DNA of 64,000 nt from an uncultured Clostridia bacterium (GCA_937895705.1 CALBKM010000030.1:68045-132044); one strand, 5' to 3'; counted from the stretch's first letter, positions 49,709-58,570 are shown. Translations and numbers: made by a program. The notes: generated from the sequence alone by a model not told the origin.

Positions 49709-50260
49709 ATGACTGATAACAAAGCATTACTTTCACAAGATGAAATCGACGCACTGGTCAGCTTTTTAAAAACGAAGGAAAAAATCGGCAACGAAGTACT
49801 CGATCAGACCAGTATCGACCGTCTGGTAGAGATTTTGAATGAGGCGAAAGCAAGCGAAGCTGCTGCAAACAGCGGGCGCTTCAACGGGAATTCCGTACTT
49901 TTGGTAGAGAAAGATATTGCGATCCAGAGAGAGCAGTGTACCTTGCTCTATGAGAAAGATAACAAAAACTATGTTCACATTATTTGCGAGAACGGTGTTA
50001 CCGGTATGCGGTATGAGATTAGTCCGGAATGTCTGGATCAGCCTTGCCTTGTGGAGAGCAGAGGAGAGAGCTGGGGCTTTGCGGTTATGCCGGTAATGTT
50101 TGATCTGGCTGCGATGCAGTTGCAGGTAAAGTATTCGGCGGATACTTTTTCCAAAGTGTGTGCCGATTATGCGGAGCTGATGTTCGGAAACCGGAATGTG
50201 GAGCTTCCGAATGTATATTTGCCGACTGCTGCAAGAGTGCTGGATAACATCGGAAAGTAA
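49709..50260 (+). CDS. Unknown protein with duplicated FliM/FliN-like N-terminal motif
   Basis: A 183-residue cytoplasmic protein. Its N-terminus 'LLSQDEIDALVSFL' is strikingly like the CheY/CheC-binding 'LSQ-E-I-D-A-L-L' peptide at the start of flagellar FliM, FliY and FliN. About 25 residues later 'LDQTSIDRLVEIL' is a weaker second copy. The C-terminal ~110 residues ('CTLLYEKDNKNYVHIICENG', 'ESWGFAVMPVMFDLAAMQLQ') form an unassigned alpha/beta domain. AAAGGAG precedes the start, behind a good promoter. A link to chemotaxis signalling is an inference from the motif alone; no flagellar gene is nearby. Confidence 0.75.
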   Translation: MTDNKALLSQDEIDALVSFLKTKEKIGNEVLDQTSIDRLVEILNEAKASEAAANSGRFNGNSVLLVEKDIAIQREQCTLLYEKDNKNYVHIICENGVTGMRYEISPECLDQPCLVESRGESWGFAVMPVMFDLAAMQLQVKYSADTFSKVCADYAELMFGNRNVELPNVYLPTAARVLDNIGK

Positions 50261-50270
50261 GAAAAAGGTA

Positions 50271-50299
50271 TTGACGAATTTGTAAATAAGTGGTATAAA
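50271..50299 (+). promoter_or_regulatory. Sigma-A promoter of the HPr-like gene
   Basis: TTGACG and TATAAA are separated by 17 bp, about 80 nt before the start codon. A perfect palindrome begins 12 nt downstream. Confidence 0.8.
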
Positions 50300-50310
50300 T
50301 GCTAAATATA

Positions 50311-50339
50311 ACTTTACAAAGAAGTTGTCTTTGTAAAGT
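50311..50339. promoter_or_regulatory. Perfect 12-bp inverted repeat in a leader
   Basis: ACTTTACAAAGA (50311-50322), a 5-nt centre and TCTTTGTAAAGT (50328-50339) are exact reverse complements. No T-tract follows, so it is not a terminator. It covers the likely transcription start and could be an operator or an mRNA hairpin. Confidence 0.75.
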
Positions 50340-50379
50340 GCTACTGTTGTGTGGTTCGCAATAGAAGGAGGTTTGGCGT

Positions 50380-50604
50380 ATGAAAAACACTTTGATTCGT
50401 CTGAATGGTCCGGAAGCTGTGCAGGAGTTTGTAAGTGCGGCTGAAAAATGTAGTTTTGATATTGATGCGAAGTATAACCGTATTGTAGTAGACGCAAAGT
50501 CTTTTCTCGGGGTACTGGGGTTGTCGGTGAATCCGATTTCCGTATGCACTCACGGAGAGGATGTTGCATTTGAAAAAATGCTGGAAAAGTTTGCGGTCTG
50601 TTAG
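50380..50604 (+). CDS. HPr-like (Crh-like) protein lacking the phospho-His
   Basis: A 74-residue protein with the HPr fold. 'IVVDAKSFLGVLGL' matches the regulatory Ser46 helix of HPr, with S41 as its counterpart, and 'FDIDAKY' is the preceding strand. The N-terminal loop that carries the phosphorylated His in HPr ('GIHARPA') is replaced by 'NGPEAVQEFV' with no His. This is the pattern of Crh, a regulatory paralogue phosphorylated only on Ser (family knowledge). It may help control carbon metabolism (inference). GAAGGAGG precedes the start. It ends 9 nt before tgt. Confidence 0.8.
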   Translation: MKNTLIRLNGPEAVQEFVSAAEKCSFDIDAKYNRIVVDAKSFLGVLGLSVNPISVCTHGEDVAFEKMLEKFAVC

Positions 50605-50613
50605 AGGAGCAAC

Positions 50614-51750
50614 ATGTATCGTTTGATTTGTCGGGACGGAAATGCAAAGCGAGGTGAGCTGGTGACGGTTCACGGAACGGTGCAGACTCCGTTGTTTATG
50701 AATGTAGGTACGGCCGCAGCTATTAAAGGCGCCGTATCTACCATGGATTTACAGGAAATCGGCACGCAGGTGCAACTTTCCAATACGTATCATCTTCATG
50801 TAAGACCGGGAGATAAGGTGGTAAAGAAGCTGGGCGGTCTTCATCGGTTTATGAATTGGGACAAACCGATTTTGACGGACTCCGGCGGCTTTCAGGTGTT
50901 TTCTCTGGCGGGGCTTCGTAAGATTAAGGAAGAAGGCGTATACTTTAATTCTCATGTGGACGGTCGTAAGATTTTTATGGGACCGGAGGAGAGCATGCAG
51001 ATTCAGTCGAATCTTGCCTCTACCATTGCCATGGCGTTTGACGAATGTCCGCCCCATCCGGCCACCAGAGAATACATGGAAACTTCGGTGGCGCGTACGA
51101 CCCGTTGGTTAGAGCGCTGTAAGAAGGAAATGAACCGGTTGAATTCCTTGGAGGATACCATTAATCCGAATCAGATGCTGTTCGGTATTAACCAGGGAGG
51201 TACTTTTGCGGACATCCGGATCGAGCATGCAAAGCGGATTTCCGAGTTTGATTTGGACGGATATGCATTGGGTGGTCTTGCGGTAGGAGAATCCCATGAA
51301 GAGATGTACCGCATTCTGGAGGAAACGGTACCGTACCTTCCGCTTGAAAAACCGACCTATTTGATGGGCGTCGGTACACCGGCGAATATTTTAGAGGCGG
51401 TGGAACGCGGCGTTGATTTTTTTGATTGCGTATATCCGGCGCGAAACGGTCGTCACGGAAATGCATACACCAACCATGGTAAGATGACGCTGTTAAACGC
51501 GAAGTATGAGTTGGATGACCGGCCGCTGGATGCGACTTGTGATTGCCCGACCTGCAAACACTACAGCAGAGCCTATATCCGTCATCTGTTAAAGGCAAAG
51601 GAAATGTTGGGCCTTCGCCTGTTGGTGACTCACAATTTATATTTTTACAACAAAATGATGGAAGAAATACGTGAAGCCATTGAGCAGAAGCGTTTTTCGG
51701 AGTATAAAGCGAAAAAGCTTGCGGGCTTTGAGCAAGGGGAAGAAGATTAA
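50614..51750 (+). CDS. tgt: tRNA-guanine transglycosylase
   Basis: A 378-residue enzyme that exchanges guanine-34 of GUN-anticodon tRNAs for preQ1 on the route to queuosine. The catalytic Asp residues are D89 ('LTDSGGFQVFSL') and D271 ('DCVYPARNGRHG'). The zinc site is C309, C311, C314 and H340 ('CDCPTC', 'VTHNL'). Length is normal. GAGGAG precedes the start. It is followed by yajC after 29 nt, a common bacterial order. No preQ1 riboswitch is visible upstream. Confidence 0.97.
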   Translation: MYRLICRDGNAKRGELVTVHGTVQTPLFMNVGTAAAIKGAVSTMDLQEIGTQVQLSNTYHLHVRPGDKVVKKLGGLHRFMNWDKPILTDSGGFQVFSLAGLRKIKEEGVYFNSHVDGRKIFMGPEESMQIQSNLASTIAMAFDECPPHPATREYMETSVARTTRWLERCKKEMNRLNSLEDTINPNQMLFGINQGGTFADIRIEHAKRISEFDLDGYALGGLAVGESHEEMYRILEETVPYLPLEKPTYLMGVGTPANILEAVERGVDFFDCVYPARNGRHGNAYTNHGKMTLLNAKYELDDRPLDATCDCPTCKHYSRAYIRHLLKAKEMLGLRLLVTHNLYFYNKMMEEIREAIEQKRFSEYKAKKLAGFEQGEED

Positions 51751-51779
51751 TCGTGCCGAGGCACAAGAAGGAGGAAGTT

Positions 51780-52121
51780 ATGTTTCAGTTTTTAGCAGCG
51801 GATGCGGCAGCACAGCCGATGAATGCGACCGGTACTCTTTTGTATTGGGTGGTTATGATTGTTGCGTTTGGTTTGATCTTTTATTTTATGGCAATCAGAC
51901 CGCAGAAAAAGCAACAGAAAAAGCAGGATGAGTTGATGTCATCCATCGCAATCGGTGACAGTGTATTGACCACCGCAGGATTTTACGGTGTGGTAATTGA
52001 CGTTATGGATGAAGTGGTTATCGTTGAGTTCGGTAACAATAAGAATTGTCGCATCCCGATGCAGAAGCGCTCCATCGTAGAGGTGGAGAAGCCTGTGGAA
52101 GACGAAGCGAAGGCAAAGTAA
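51780..52121 (+). CDS. yajC: Preprotein translocase subunit YajC
   Basis: A 113-residue membrane protein, the accessory YajC subunit of the Sec translocon. One helix (about 17-38, 'LLYWVVMIVAFGLIFYFMAI') is followed by the signature 'RPQKKQQKKQDELM' and the domain 'IAIGDSVLTTAGFYGVVIDV'. AAGGAGG gives the start at 51780. It is downstream of tgt, as in many genomes. secD/secF are not in the window. Confidence 0.96.
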   Translation: MFQFLAADAAAQPMNATGTLLYWVVMIVAFGLIFYFMAIRPQKKQQKKQDELMSSIAIGDSVLTTAGFYGVVIDVMDEVVIVEFGNNKNCRIPMQKRSIVEVEKPVEDEAKAK

Positions 52122-52160
52122 TTTATAATTCTTTGATGGAATAGGAGTATAAGCAAAAGC

Positions 52161-52216
52161 AGGACACTGCCGGAAAGAGAGGTATGAGTATCTCTTAGGG
52201 ACAGTGTCCTTTTTGT
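52161..52216. terminator. Terminator after yajC
   Basis: Outer stem AGGACACTG/CAGTGTCCT with an inner AGAGA/TCTCT pairing is followed by TTTTTGTTTT. It also borders the converging PHP gene. Confidence 0.88.
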
Positions 52217-52217
52217 T

Positions 52218-53087
52218 TTATTGCTGTTTGTTTCTTGCGACGTGTGCCAGTAACGGTGTCAGTAATGACTCCGGAATGCAGAGGTTATTGTTGCGACCGG
52301 TGCCGAGATACAGATTCGGTTTGTTTGCTCCGTGGAAATCGGTGCCGCCGGTCATCAGAAGACCGAAACGGTTGGCAAGACCGTAGCAAATTTGTTCGTC
52401 AAAACCGCTGTTGGAGGAATAGTAAACTTCCAGTCCCGCTAGGCCGGCCTCCGTCAAACGTTTCAACAGAGCTTCCAGTTCCGCCGGCGGGAGTTTGTAA
52501 AGCAAAGGATGTGCCAATACCGGAATTCCTCCTGCTTGAAGAATGAGAGAGACTGCTTGTTCCGGCGGCATATATTCTCTGGGAACAAAGCAAGGGGCAT
52601 CGTAATTCAGATAGCGACGGAAGGCTTCTTCCGAATTTTTTACGTGATGATGCTCAATCAAATATTTAGCAAAGTGGGCCCGGGTAATAACGGTATCCGG
52701 ATTCAGAAGACGCAGATCTTCCAGGGTTAACGGAATGCCGAGGGAACGAAAACGTTCTGCCATATGTTCGTTCCGCCGGTCTCTGGCAATAATGGCATCT
52801 TCCAGTGCTTTCAGCAGAACCGGATTGGTTTCGTCAATAAATAAACCGAGAATGTGGATGTCTCTCTTTTTATAGGCGGCAGAAATCTCGGTGCCCGGAA
52901 TTACGGTAACAGCAGTATCGGAACCGGAAGTAAGCTTTGCCGCAGCGTTTGCACTTTCGATGCCGGAAACGGTGTCGTGGTCGGTAAGAGCGAAAGCTGT
53001 AACTCCGGATTTTGAGGCAAGTAAAACCAGGTCTTCGGGAGATAATGTTCCGTCGGAGTGGTTGGAGTGAACATGAAGATCAATCAT
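52218..53087 (-). CDS. PHP-domain phosphoesterase (TrpH/RNase AM family)
   Basis: A 289-residue protein with the PHP fold. Metal-binding motifs are 'IDLHVHSNHSDG', 'FALTDHDTVSG', 'VIPGTEISA' and 'LAHPLLY', and the last motif includes 'TGGTDFHGANKPN'. Members of this group (YciV/TrpH) remove nucleotides from RNA 5' ends or cleave 3',5'-nucleoside bisphosphates. AAGGAGA precedes the start. It is the only minus-strand gene between 49 and 64 kb and interrupts an otherwise linked yajC and YajC-associated gene pair. Confidence 0.92.
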   Translation of the reverse strand: MIDLHVHSNHSDGTLSPEDLVLLASKSGVTAFALTDHDTVSGIESANAAAKLTSGSDTAVTVIPGTEISAAYKKRDIHILGLFIDETNPVLLKALEDAIIARDRRNEHMAERFRSLGIPLTLEDLRLLNPDTVITRAHFAKYLIEHHHVKNSEEAFRRYLNYDAPCFVPREYMPPEQAVSLILQAGGIPVLAHPLLYKLPPAELEALLKRLTEAGLAGLEVYYSSNSGFDEQICYGLANRFGLLMTGGTDFHGANKPNLYLGTGRNNNLCIPESLLTPLLAHVARNKQQ

Positions 53088-53198
53088 AGGCGTCTCCTTT
53101 GCTTCCTGTATTTCTCTGAGGCTATTATATCATAAAAAAATATAGGTAACAAGGGAATGGATGGAAACTTGTTCTCATATAGTAGAGTAAAGGGAAAG

Positions 53199-53567
53199 AT
53201 GGAAGAGGACACTATGGAACAAAAAAGAATTGCTAAGGAAATCGGTGTGGCGTTGGGAAGCTCCTTTTTGGTAACGATACTTTTTCTGGTGGTCGTTGCG
53301 TTTCTTATGTTGAAAGTCGGGCTCGGAGAGGATGCGGTATCCAAAATAATGATTGCGGGTTATGTTTTGGCACCTGCGGTAGGCGGATTTTTGTTAGGAA
53401 AAAGAAGGAAGGTAAACCGTTTTTTGTGGGGCTTATGTGTGGGTGTGACATATTTTATCGTATATGCGCTGCTTGCTGTCTGCACAATGGATGTTGCGGC
53501 AGGCGGTGTTTTGTGGGTTGCGCTTCCGATGTGTCTAGGAGGTATGGCCGGAGGAATGCTGAGTTAG
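53199..53567 (+). CDS. TIGR04086-type small membrane protein
   Basis: A 122-residue protein with four hydrophobic helices and Gly-rich turns ('AGYVLAPAVGGFLLGKRRK', 'LPMCLGGMAGGML'), matching the clostridial TIGR04086 family usually found near yajC and secDF. Function is unknown; a role beside the translocon is only suggested by position. Starts at 53199 and 53214 are both possible; the first is behind AAAGGG and the second behind AGAGG. Confidence 0.75.
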   Translation: MEEDTMEQKRIAKEIGVALGSSFLVTILFLVVVAFLMLKVGLGEDAVSKIMIAGYVLAPAVGGFLLGKRRKVNRFLWGLCVGVTYFIVYALLAVCTMDVAAGGVLWVALPMCLGGMAGGMLS

Positions 53568-53596
53568 CGTATCAGGTTTTAAATAAAAAGAAACCC

Positions 53597-53625
53597 TTCA
53601 CATGAGAGCCAAAATGTGGTATACT
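53597..53625 (+). promoter_or_regulatory. Promoter of the gdpP-rplI-dnaB run
   Basis: TTCACA and TATACT are separated by 17 bp, 63 nt before the gdpP start codon. Confidence 0.65.
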
Positions 53626-53687
53626 GTAACCGGAACACGCCCACGTTGCGGGAAAAGCTGTGACATTATGTGAAGAGGGAGAACGGT

Positions 53688-55739
53688 ATGAGAAGAATCG
53701 TTAAATTAAAAGGAGCGATGCGGCTGTATCTGAACTGGCCGATTTTTTTGACAATCCTTTTGATTTGCATGAATTTGAGTATATTGACAATAAATAAGAC
53801 GGCAGCGGGCCTGATGGCTATTTTCGTAGTGTTTTATGCGGTGATTGCTTTTTTGCTTTACTTTGTAAAGAAGCCGTTAATCGTAAATGAACTGGTGCGT
53901 TTTGCAGCCGGTTACAGCCAGGTACAGCGGAGATTGTTGAAGGAACTGGCAATTCCGTATGCCGTGATGGATACGGAGGGAACGATTCTTTGGGCAAATG
54001 ATGAATTTATGGATTTGGCGGAGATGTCTCCGAAAGCCAAAAATATCAAGAGTATTATCCCGGAGATTACTGCAGATGTATTGCCGAGTGTAGAGAATGA
54101 TGTGAGCCTGCATGTAGGAATCGGGGAGAAAAATTTTGAAGTATGTCTCAGGGTCGTAAATACCCCGAGTTTTGATGAAGATATTCTTTGGCAGGAAATG
54201 CAGAAACATGCTAATGAACTGATTGCACTCTACTTATATGATGAGACAGAAATTGTTGCATTACAGAAGGAAAATGAAGACCAGAGACTGATTACCGGTC
54301 TGTTGTATATCGATAATTATGAGGAAGCATTCGAAAATATCGATGAAGTTCGCAGGTCGTTGCTGACCGCTTTGGTGGACCGAAAGATTAACAAGTATAT
54401 GGTAAGTATTGATGCCATTATCAAAAAGCTGGAGAAGGACAAGTACATTTTTGTGTTCCAGCACAAATATCTGGCACAGCTGGAAGCCAATAAGTTTTCT
54501 CTTTTAGAGGAAGTTCGCGGCTCCAGCATCGGTAACGATGCCCCGGTGGTAACCATCAGTATGGGACTGGGTGTAAATGCGGATTCGTATCTGGCCGGTT
54601 ACGAAATGGCTCGAGGTGCGATTGATCTTGCATTGGGACGAGGCGGAGACCAGGCGGTAGTGAAAGACGGAAATAAGATTTCCTATTACGGCGGCACGGC
54701 GGTTCAAGTGGAAAAGACGACTCGTGTAAAGGCACGCGTAAAAGCACATGCCCTGAAGGAATTTATGGAGGGCAAGGACCGCATTGTGGTTATGGGACAT
54801 TCCATCGGGGATATTGATTCCTTGGGCTCTGCTATCGGAGTATATCGTATTGCGAAAACATTAAACAAGAAAGCACATATTGTTATAAATGAGGTAACAA
54901 GCTCCATCCGCCCGATGCTTATGAAGTTTCAGGGGAATTCTGACTATGAAGAGGATATGTTTATCGACAGCGTACGAGCACAGGAAATCGTGAATAACAA
55001 CACGCTTTTGGTTGTGGTGGATGTAAATCGTCCGAATTATACCGAATGCGAAGCGTTGCTTTCCATGACCCGTACGATTGTGATTTTGGATCATCACAGG
55101 CAGACCGGGGAGGCTATTCCGAATGCGGTTCTTTCCTATATCGAGCCGTATGCTTCTTCCGCTTGCGAGATGGTCGCGGAGATTTTGCAGTATATCGGCG
55201 ACGGTTTGAAATTAAGGCCGTTAGAGGCGGACGCCATGTATGCGGGAATGATGATCGATACCAACAATTTCCTGACCAAAACCGGTGTGCGCACTTTCGA
55301 AGCAGCTGCATATTTGCGCAGAAACGGTGCTGATGTAACCAGAATCCGGAAAATGTTCCGTACGGACATGCCGGAGTATTATGCAAAAGCCAAGTGTGTG
55401 GCTGCGGCGGAGATTTTTGAAAGTAAGTTTGCGTTTTCCGTGTTGACCGGTGACGGTGTGGATAGTCCGACCGTTGTGGCGGCTCAGGCAGCAAATGAAC
55501 TGTTAAATATTAACGGAGTAATCGCATCGTTTGTATTTACGTTGTTTAACGGAAAGGTATATATCAGTGCCCGTTCCATTGATGAACTGAACGTACAGGT
55601 GGTAATGGAGAAACTGGGCGGTGGAGGTCATATGAGTGTCGCGGGTGCGCAATTCGATGATTGTGACGTGCCTACAGCAGTAGAGCGTGTGAGGGCGGTT
55701 TTGCGTCAAATGATTACAGAAGGTGAGATAAAATTATAA
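53688..55739 (+). CDS. gdpP: Cyclic-di-AMP phosphodiesterase GdpP
   Basis: A 683-residue membrane protein that degrades c-di-AMP to pApA. Two N-terminal helices (about 10-60) are followed by a PAS-like domain (about 80-160, 'YAVMDTEGTILWANDEFM'). A degenerate GGDEF domain (about 185-320) follows, then the DHH/DHHA1 catalytic part. The motifs are 'GHSIGDIDSLGSA' and 'VVVDVNRPNYTE', the D-H-H of 'VILDHHRQTG', and 'KLGGGGHMSVAGAQF' (DHHA1). GAGGGAG supports the ATG at 53688 over a GTG 18 nt upstream. The gdpP-rplI-dnaB order is classical in Firmicutes. Confidence 0.96.
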   Translation: MRRIVKLKGAMRLYLNWPIFLTILLICMNLSILTINKTAAGLMAIFVVFYAVIAFLLYFVKKPLIVNELVRFAAGYSQVQRRLLKELAIPYAVMDTEGTILWANDEFMDLAEMSPKAKNIKSIIPEITADVLPSVENDVSLHVGIGEKNFEVCLRVVNTPSFDEDILWQEMQKHANELIALYLYDETEIVALQKENEDQRLITGLLYIDNYEEAFENIDEVRRSLLTALVDRKINKYMVSIDAIIKKLEKDKYIFVFQHKYLAQLEANKFSLLEEVRGSSIGNDAPVVTISMGLGVNADSYLAGYEMARGAIDLALGRGGDQAVVKDGNKISYYGGTAVQVEKTTRVKARVKAHALKEFMEGKDRIVVMGHSIGDIDSLGSAIGVYRIAKTLNKKAHIVINEVTSSIRPMLMKFQGNSDYEEDMFIDSVRAQEIVNNNTLLVVVDVNRPNYTECEALLSMTRTIVILDHHRQTGEAIPNAVLSYIEPYASSACEMVAEILQYIGDGLKLRPLEADAMYAGMMIDTNNFLTKTGVRTFEAAAYLRRNGADVTRIRKMFRTDMPEYYAKAKCVAAAEIFESKFAFSVLTGDGVDSPTVVAAQAANELLNINGVIASFVFTLFNGKVYISARSIDELNVQVVMEKLGGGGHMSVAGAQFDDCDVPTAVERVRAVLRQMITEGEIKL

Positions 55740-55757
55740 CAGAAAGGAAAAAAGACT

Positions 55758-56204
55758 ATGGAAGTGATTTTATTACAGGATGTAAAGAGCCTTGGAAAAA
55801 AGGGAGAGGTTGTAAAGGTAAGCGACGGTTATGCGAGAAACTTTATTTTGCCGAAGAAGCTCGGCGTGGAGAAGACCGCGAAAACCATGAATGATTTAAA
55901 GTTACAGAAGGCTGCGGAAGAAAAGCACAGACAGGAAGTATTGGCAGAGGCAAAGGCGTTGGGTGAGCAGATTAAAAAGCAGAGTGTAACGCTTAAAATT
56001 AAGTCGGGAGAAGGAGGAAGAACTTTCGGGTCCGTGTCCACCAAGGAAATTGCCGTAGCGATGAAGGAACAGTTAAAGCTGGATGTGGATAAGAAGAAGC
56101 TGGTTCTTCCGGAGCCGATTCGCACGCTCGGAACAACAATTGTTCCGGTAAGACTCCATCCGGAAGTAACAACGGAGCTTACGGTAAAAGTGGTAGAGGC
56201 ATAA
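55758..56204 (+). CDS. rplI: 50S ribosomal protein L9
   Basis: A 148-residue ribosomal protein of standard length. The N-terminal domain starts 'MEVILLQDVKSLGKKGEVVK' with 'VSDGYARNFILPKKL', the rRNA-binding part. A long connecting helix and the C-terminal domain ('GRTFGSVSTKEIA', 'LGTTIVPVRLHPEV') follow. It lies 18 nt after gdpP and 34 nt before dnaB. Confidence 0.98.
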   Translation: MEVILLQDVKSLGKKGEVVKVSDGYARNFILPKKLGVEKTAKTMNDLKLQKAAEEKHRQEVLAEAKALGEQIKKQSVTLKIKSGEGGRTFGSVSTKEIAVAMKEQLKLDVDKKKLVLPEPIRTLGTTIVPVRLHPEVTTELTVKVVEA

Positions 56205-56238
56205 GATTCGGCAAGTGATACAATGAAAGGGTATTTCA

Positions 56239-57579
56239 ATGGATGAAGCACTGATAAAAAGGGTAATGCCTCACAGTACGGAGGCAGAGCAGTCGGTTAT
56301 CGGTTCCATGCTGCTTGACCGTGAAGCGATTATGACGGTTGCGGAGATGCTGACCCGCGATGATTTCTATAATCCGATGTACGGTCTCTTGTTTGAAATA
56401 ATTACAGAGTTGTTTAATGAAGGAAAGCCTGCGGACATCCTTACGGTGCAAAATCGGTTAAAGGAAAAGGATGCCCCGCCGGAGGCGTATGAGCTAAAGT
56501 ATTTTAATGAATTGATCGGTTCGGTGCCGACCTCTGCCAATGTGCGGTTTTATGCCGAAATCGTGAAGAATGAGGCAATCAAACGCAGGACAATTAAGGT
56601 AACCGAGGCAATTGCCAATGATTGTTATCTCGGGAAAAAGGATACCGATGAGATTTTGGCGGATACGGAAAAGCAGGTGTTTGAACTGGTACAACGCCGG
56701 GGCGGCGGAGATACCGAGGATATTCGCAGTATCGTCTTGAAAACAATTGAAAACATTGAGAATGCAGCAAAGAATCGCGGCGCGGTAACCGGTATAGCTA
56801 CGGGGTTTTATGATTTGGATTATAAGACCGCCGGTCTGCAACGTTCGGATTTGATTCTTGTGGCTGCACGACCGTCCATGGGAAAAACGGCATTTGTATT
56901 GAATATCGCGGAGTTTGTTGCACTTAAGAGTAAGATTCCTACCGCTATATTTAGTTTGGAAATGTCCCGGACTCAGTTGGTAAACCGTATTCTTGCCATG
57001 AATTCCAAGGTGGATTCCCAAACCATGCGTACGGGAGATTTGAAAGATGAGGACTGGGCGAAACTGATGGAAAGTGCAAGACTTACCGGTGAGTCGCCTC
57101 TTATGATTGACGATACGCCGGGGATTTCCATTCAGGAATTACGGTCCAAGTGCAGGAAGTTTAAACTGGAAAAGGATTTGGGGCTTGTAATTATCGACTA
57201 CTTACAGTTGATGTCGGGCGGTAAAAAGTCTGAGTCCAGACAACAGGAAATCTCAGAGATTTCCCGTTCCTTAAAAGCTCTGGCCAGAGAGATTAATTGT
57301 CCGGTAATCGCATTGTCCCAGTTATCCCGTGCGGTAGAGTCCCGTGACGATAAGCGTCCGATGCTTTCGGATCTTCGAGAATCCGGAGCAATTGAGCAGG
57401 ACGCAGACGTTGTAATGTTCATCTACCGTGATGAATACTATACAAAGGAAAAGTGCGAGGAACCGGGTGTATCGGAGATTATTATCGGTAAGCAAAGAAA
57501 CGGCCCGACCGGTACCGTAAAGCTGGCTTGGCTCGGTAATTATACAAAGTTTGCGAATTTAGATAACCGGAAACAATAG
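56239..57579 (+). CDS. dnaB: Replicative DNA helicase DnaB
   Basis: A 446-residue hexameric replicative helicase. The N-terminal primase-interaction domain begins 'MPHSTEAEQSVIGSMLLD', and the RecA-like motor has Walker A at 209-217 ('AARPSMGKTAF'). Further blocks are 'IFSLEMSRTQLVNRILA', 'LVIIDYLQLM' (Walker B) and 'LRESGAIEQDADVVMF'. No intein is present. It closes the gdpP-rplI-dnaB run. Confidence 0.98.
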   Translation: MDEALIKRVMPHSTEAEQSVIGSMLLDREAIMTVAEMLTRDDFYNPMYGLLFEIITELFNEGKPADILTVQNRLKEKDAPPEAYELKYFNELIGSVPTSANVRFYAEIVKNEAIKRRTIKVTEAIANDCYLGKKDTDEILADTEKQVFELVQRRGGGDTEDIRSIVLKTIENIENAAKNRGAVTGIATGFYDLDYKTAGLQRSDLILVAARPSMGKTAFVLNIAEFVALKSKIPTAIFSLEMSRTQLVNRILAMNSKVDSQTMRTGDLKDEDWAKLMESARLTGESPLMIDDTPGISIQELRSKCRKFKLEKDLGLVIIDYLQLMSGGKKSESRQQEISEISRSLKALAREINCPVIALSQLSRAVESRDDKRPMLSDLRESGAIEQDADVVMFIYRDEYYTKEKCEEPGVSEIIIGKQRNGPTGTVKLAWLGNYTKFANLDNRKQ

Positions 57580-57650
57580 TTGCTGCGGCACGGTGAAATT
57601 GTTTTTTGTCGGGAAAAAGAAAAAAATGTCGGGTGGTTTTGTAAAAAAAT

Positions 57651-57683
57651 GGGAATGAATGCTTGCGCATTCGTTCCTTTTTT
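57651..57683 (+). terminator. Terminator after dnaB
   Basis: GGAATGAATGC/GCATTCGTTCC (one G-U pair) with a 2-4-nt loop is followed by TTTTTT. Confidence 0.85.
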
Positions 57684-57761
57684 CGTTATACTGTCAACGA
57701 CGGACAAACCGTATATGAAAAAGGTACATAGACAGTGCCGGGATTTTAAGGGGGCAGGATA

Positions 57762-58466
57762 ATGGAAAAAATATATCAGGTATCGGAAGCGGCAGAAGCG
57801 TTGGAAACGGAAGTTTATACATTGCGTTATTGGGAAAACCAACTGGGTTTAGAGGTTCCCCGTAATGCTTCGGGCCATCGGTATTATGAAGAAACACAGA
57901 TTACGTTGTTTCGTAATGTGAAACGTTTGAAGGATGCGGGTTTCGGTCTTCGTCAGATTAAAGCGATGGGAGAACGTATGTCGGCAGTGGCGGCGCTCTC
58001 AGATGAACGGTTGCAGGAACTAAAAAGTCGGATTGCCGGATTGGAAGCGGAGCAGGAGACGGTGTTTTGCGGAAAAGAAGTAAGGGAGCAGACGGAGCGG
58101 GAGGAACGTGTCGTAAAAGGTGAGTTCGCGTTGTGTGTCGGAAAAACGGCGGAACCTGCAGAAAACTTGCCGGAAGGAAGAGTCGAAGGGGTACAGTTGT
58201 TGCAGGAAGGGATAACGAAATGGCTTGGGGAGGTGTTACAGAGGAATAATGAACATCTGAGCCGAAAAATTGAGGAAGGTGTGTCGGAACGTATGGCACG
58301 TGAACTTCGATTTTTATTCCGACAGCAGGAGGAACGGGAGGAAGAACGTTATCGGAGACTGGATCGGACCATTCGGGAATATCAACAGGCAAGAGCTACC
58401 GCAAAACAGCCGGCAAATGTTCGCGACGGATTTTTGTTTGCCGGAAAATTACGTACGTTGCGTTGA
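57762..58466 (+). CDS. MerR-type DNA-binding protein (RacA-like helix)
   Basis: A 234-residue protein. Residues 1-72 are a MerR-type winged helix ('YQVSEAAEALETEVYTLRYWENQL', 'RNASGHRYYEETQITLF', 'GFGLRQIKAM'). The remaining ~160 residues are charged and Glu/Arg-rich, with a predicted coiled coil near the end ('FRQQEEREEERYRRLDRTI'). There is no drug-binding domain, so it resembles the RacA/DUF3967 class more than a classical activator. The effector is unknown. AAGGGGG precedes the start. It stands alone between two terminators. Confidence 0.85.
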   Translation: MEKIYQVSEAAEALETEVYTLRYWENQLGLEVPRNASGHRYYEETQITLFRNVKRLKDAGFGLRQIKAMGERMSAVAALSDERLQELKSRIAGLEAEQETVFCGKEVREQTEREERVVKGEFALCVGKTAEPAENLPEGRVEGVQLLQEGITKWLGEVLQRNNEHLSRKIEEGVSERMARELRFLFRQQEEREEERYRRLDRTIREYQQARATAKQPANVRDGFLFAGKLRTLR

Positions 58467-58476
58467 GAAGGAATGA

Positions 58477-58526
58477 GTCGTAAAAGGATATACATGGCAG
58501 AATATCCTTTTACGGCTTTTGTTTTG
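58477..58526 (+). terminator. Terminator before ftsH
   Basis: A 15-bp stem (one G-U pair) around GTCGTAAAAGGATAT with a 10-nt loop is followed by TTTTGTTTT. Confidence 0.88.
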
Positions 58527-58570
58527 TATACAAACTTTAGAATTTTAAAAAAAATTTTAGCGTTCTGCTA

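Noticed and set aside
49766..50647. A 293-residue minus-strand open frame over the FliM-motif and HPr-like genes
   Set aside because: It crosses two genes, a promoter and a palindrome on the + strand. No start signal and no recognisable protein pattern.
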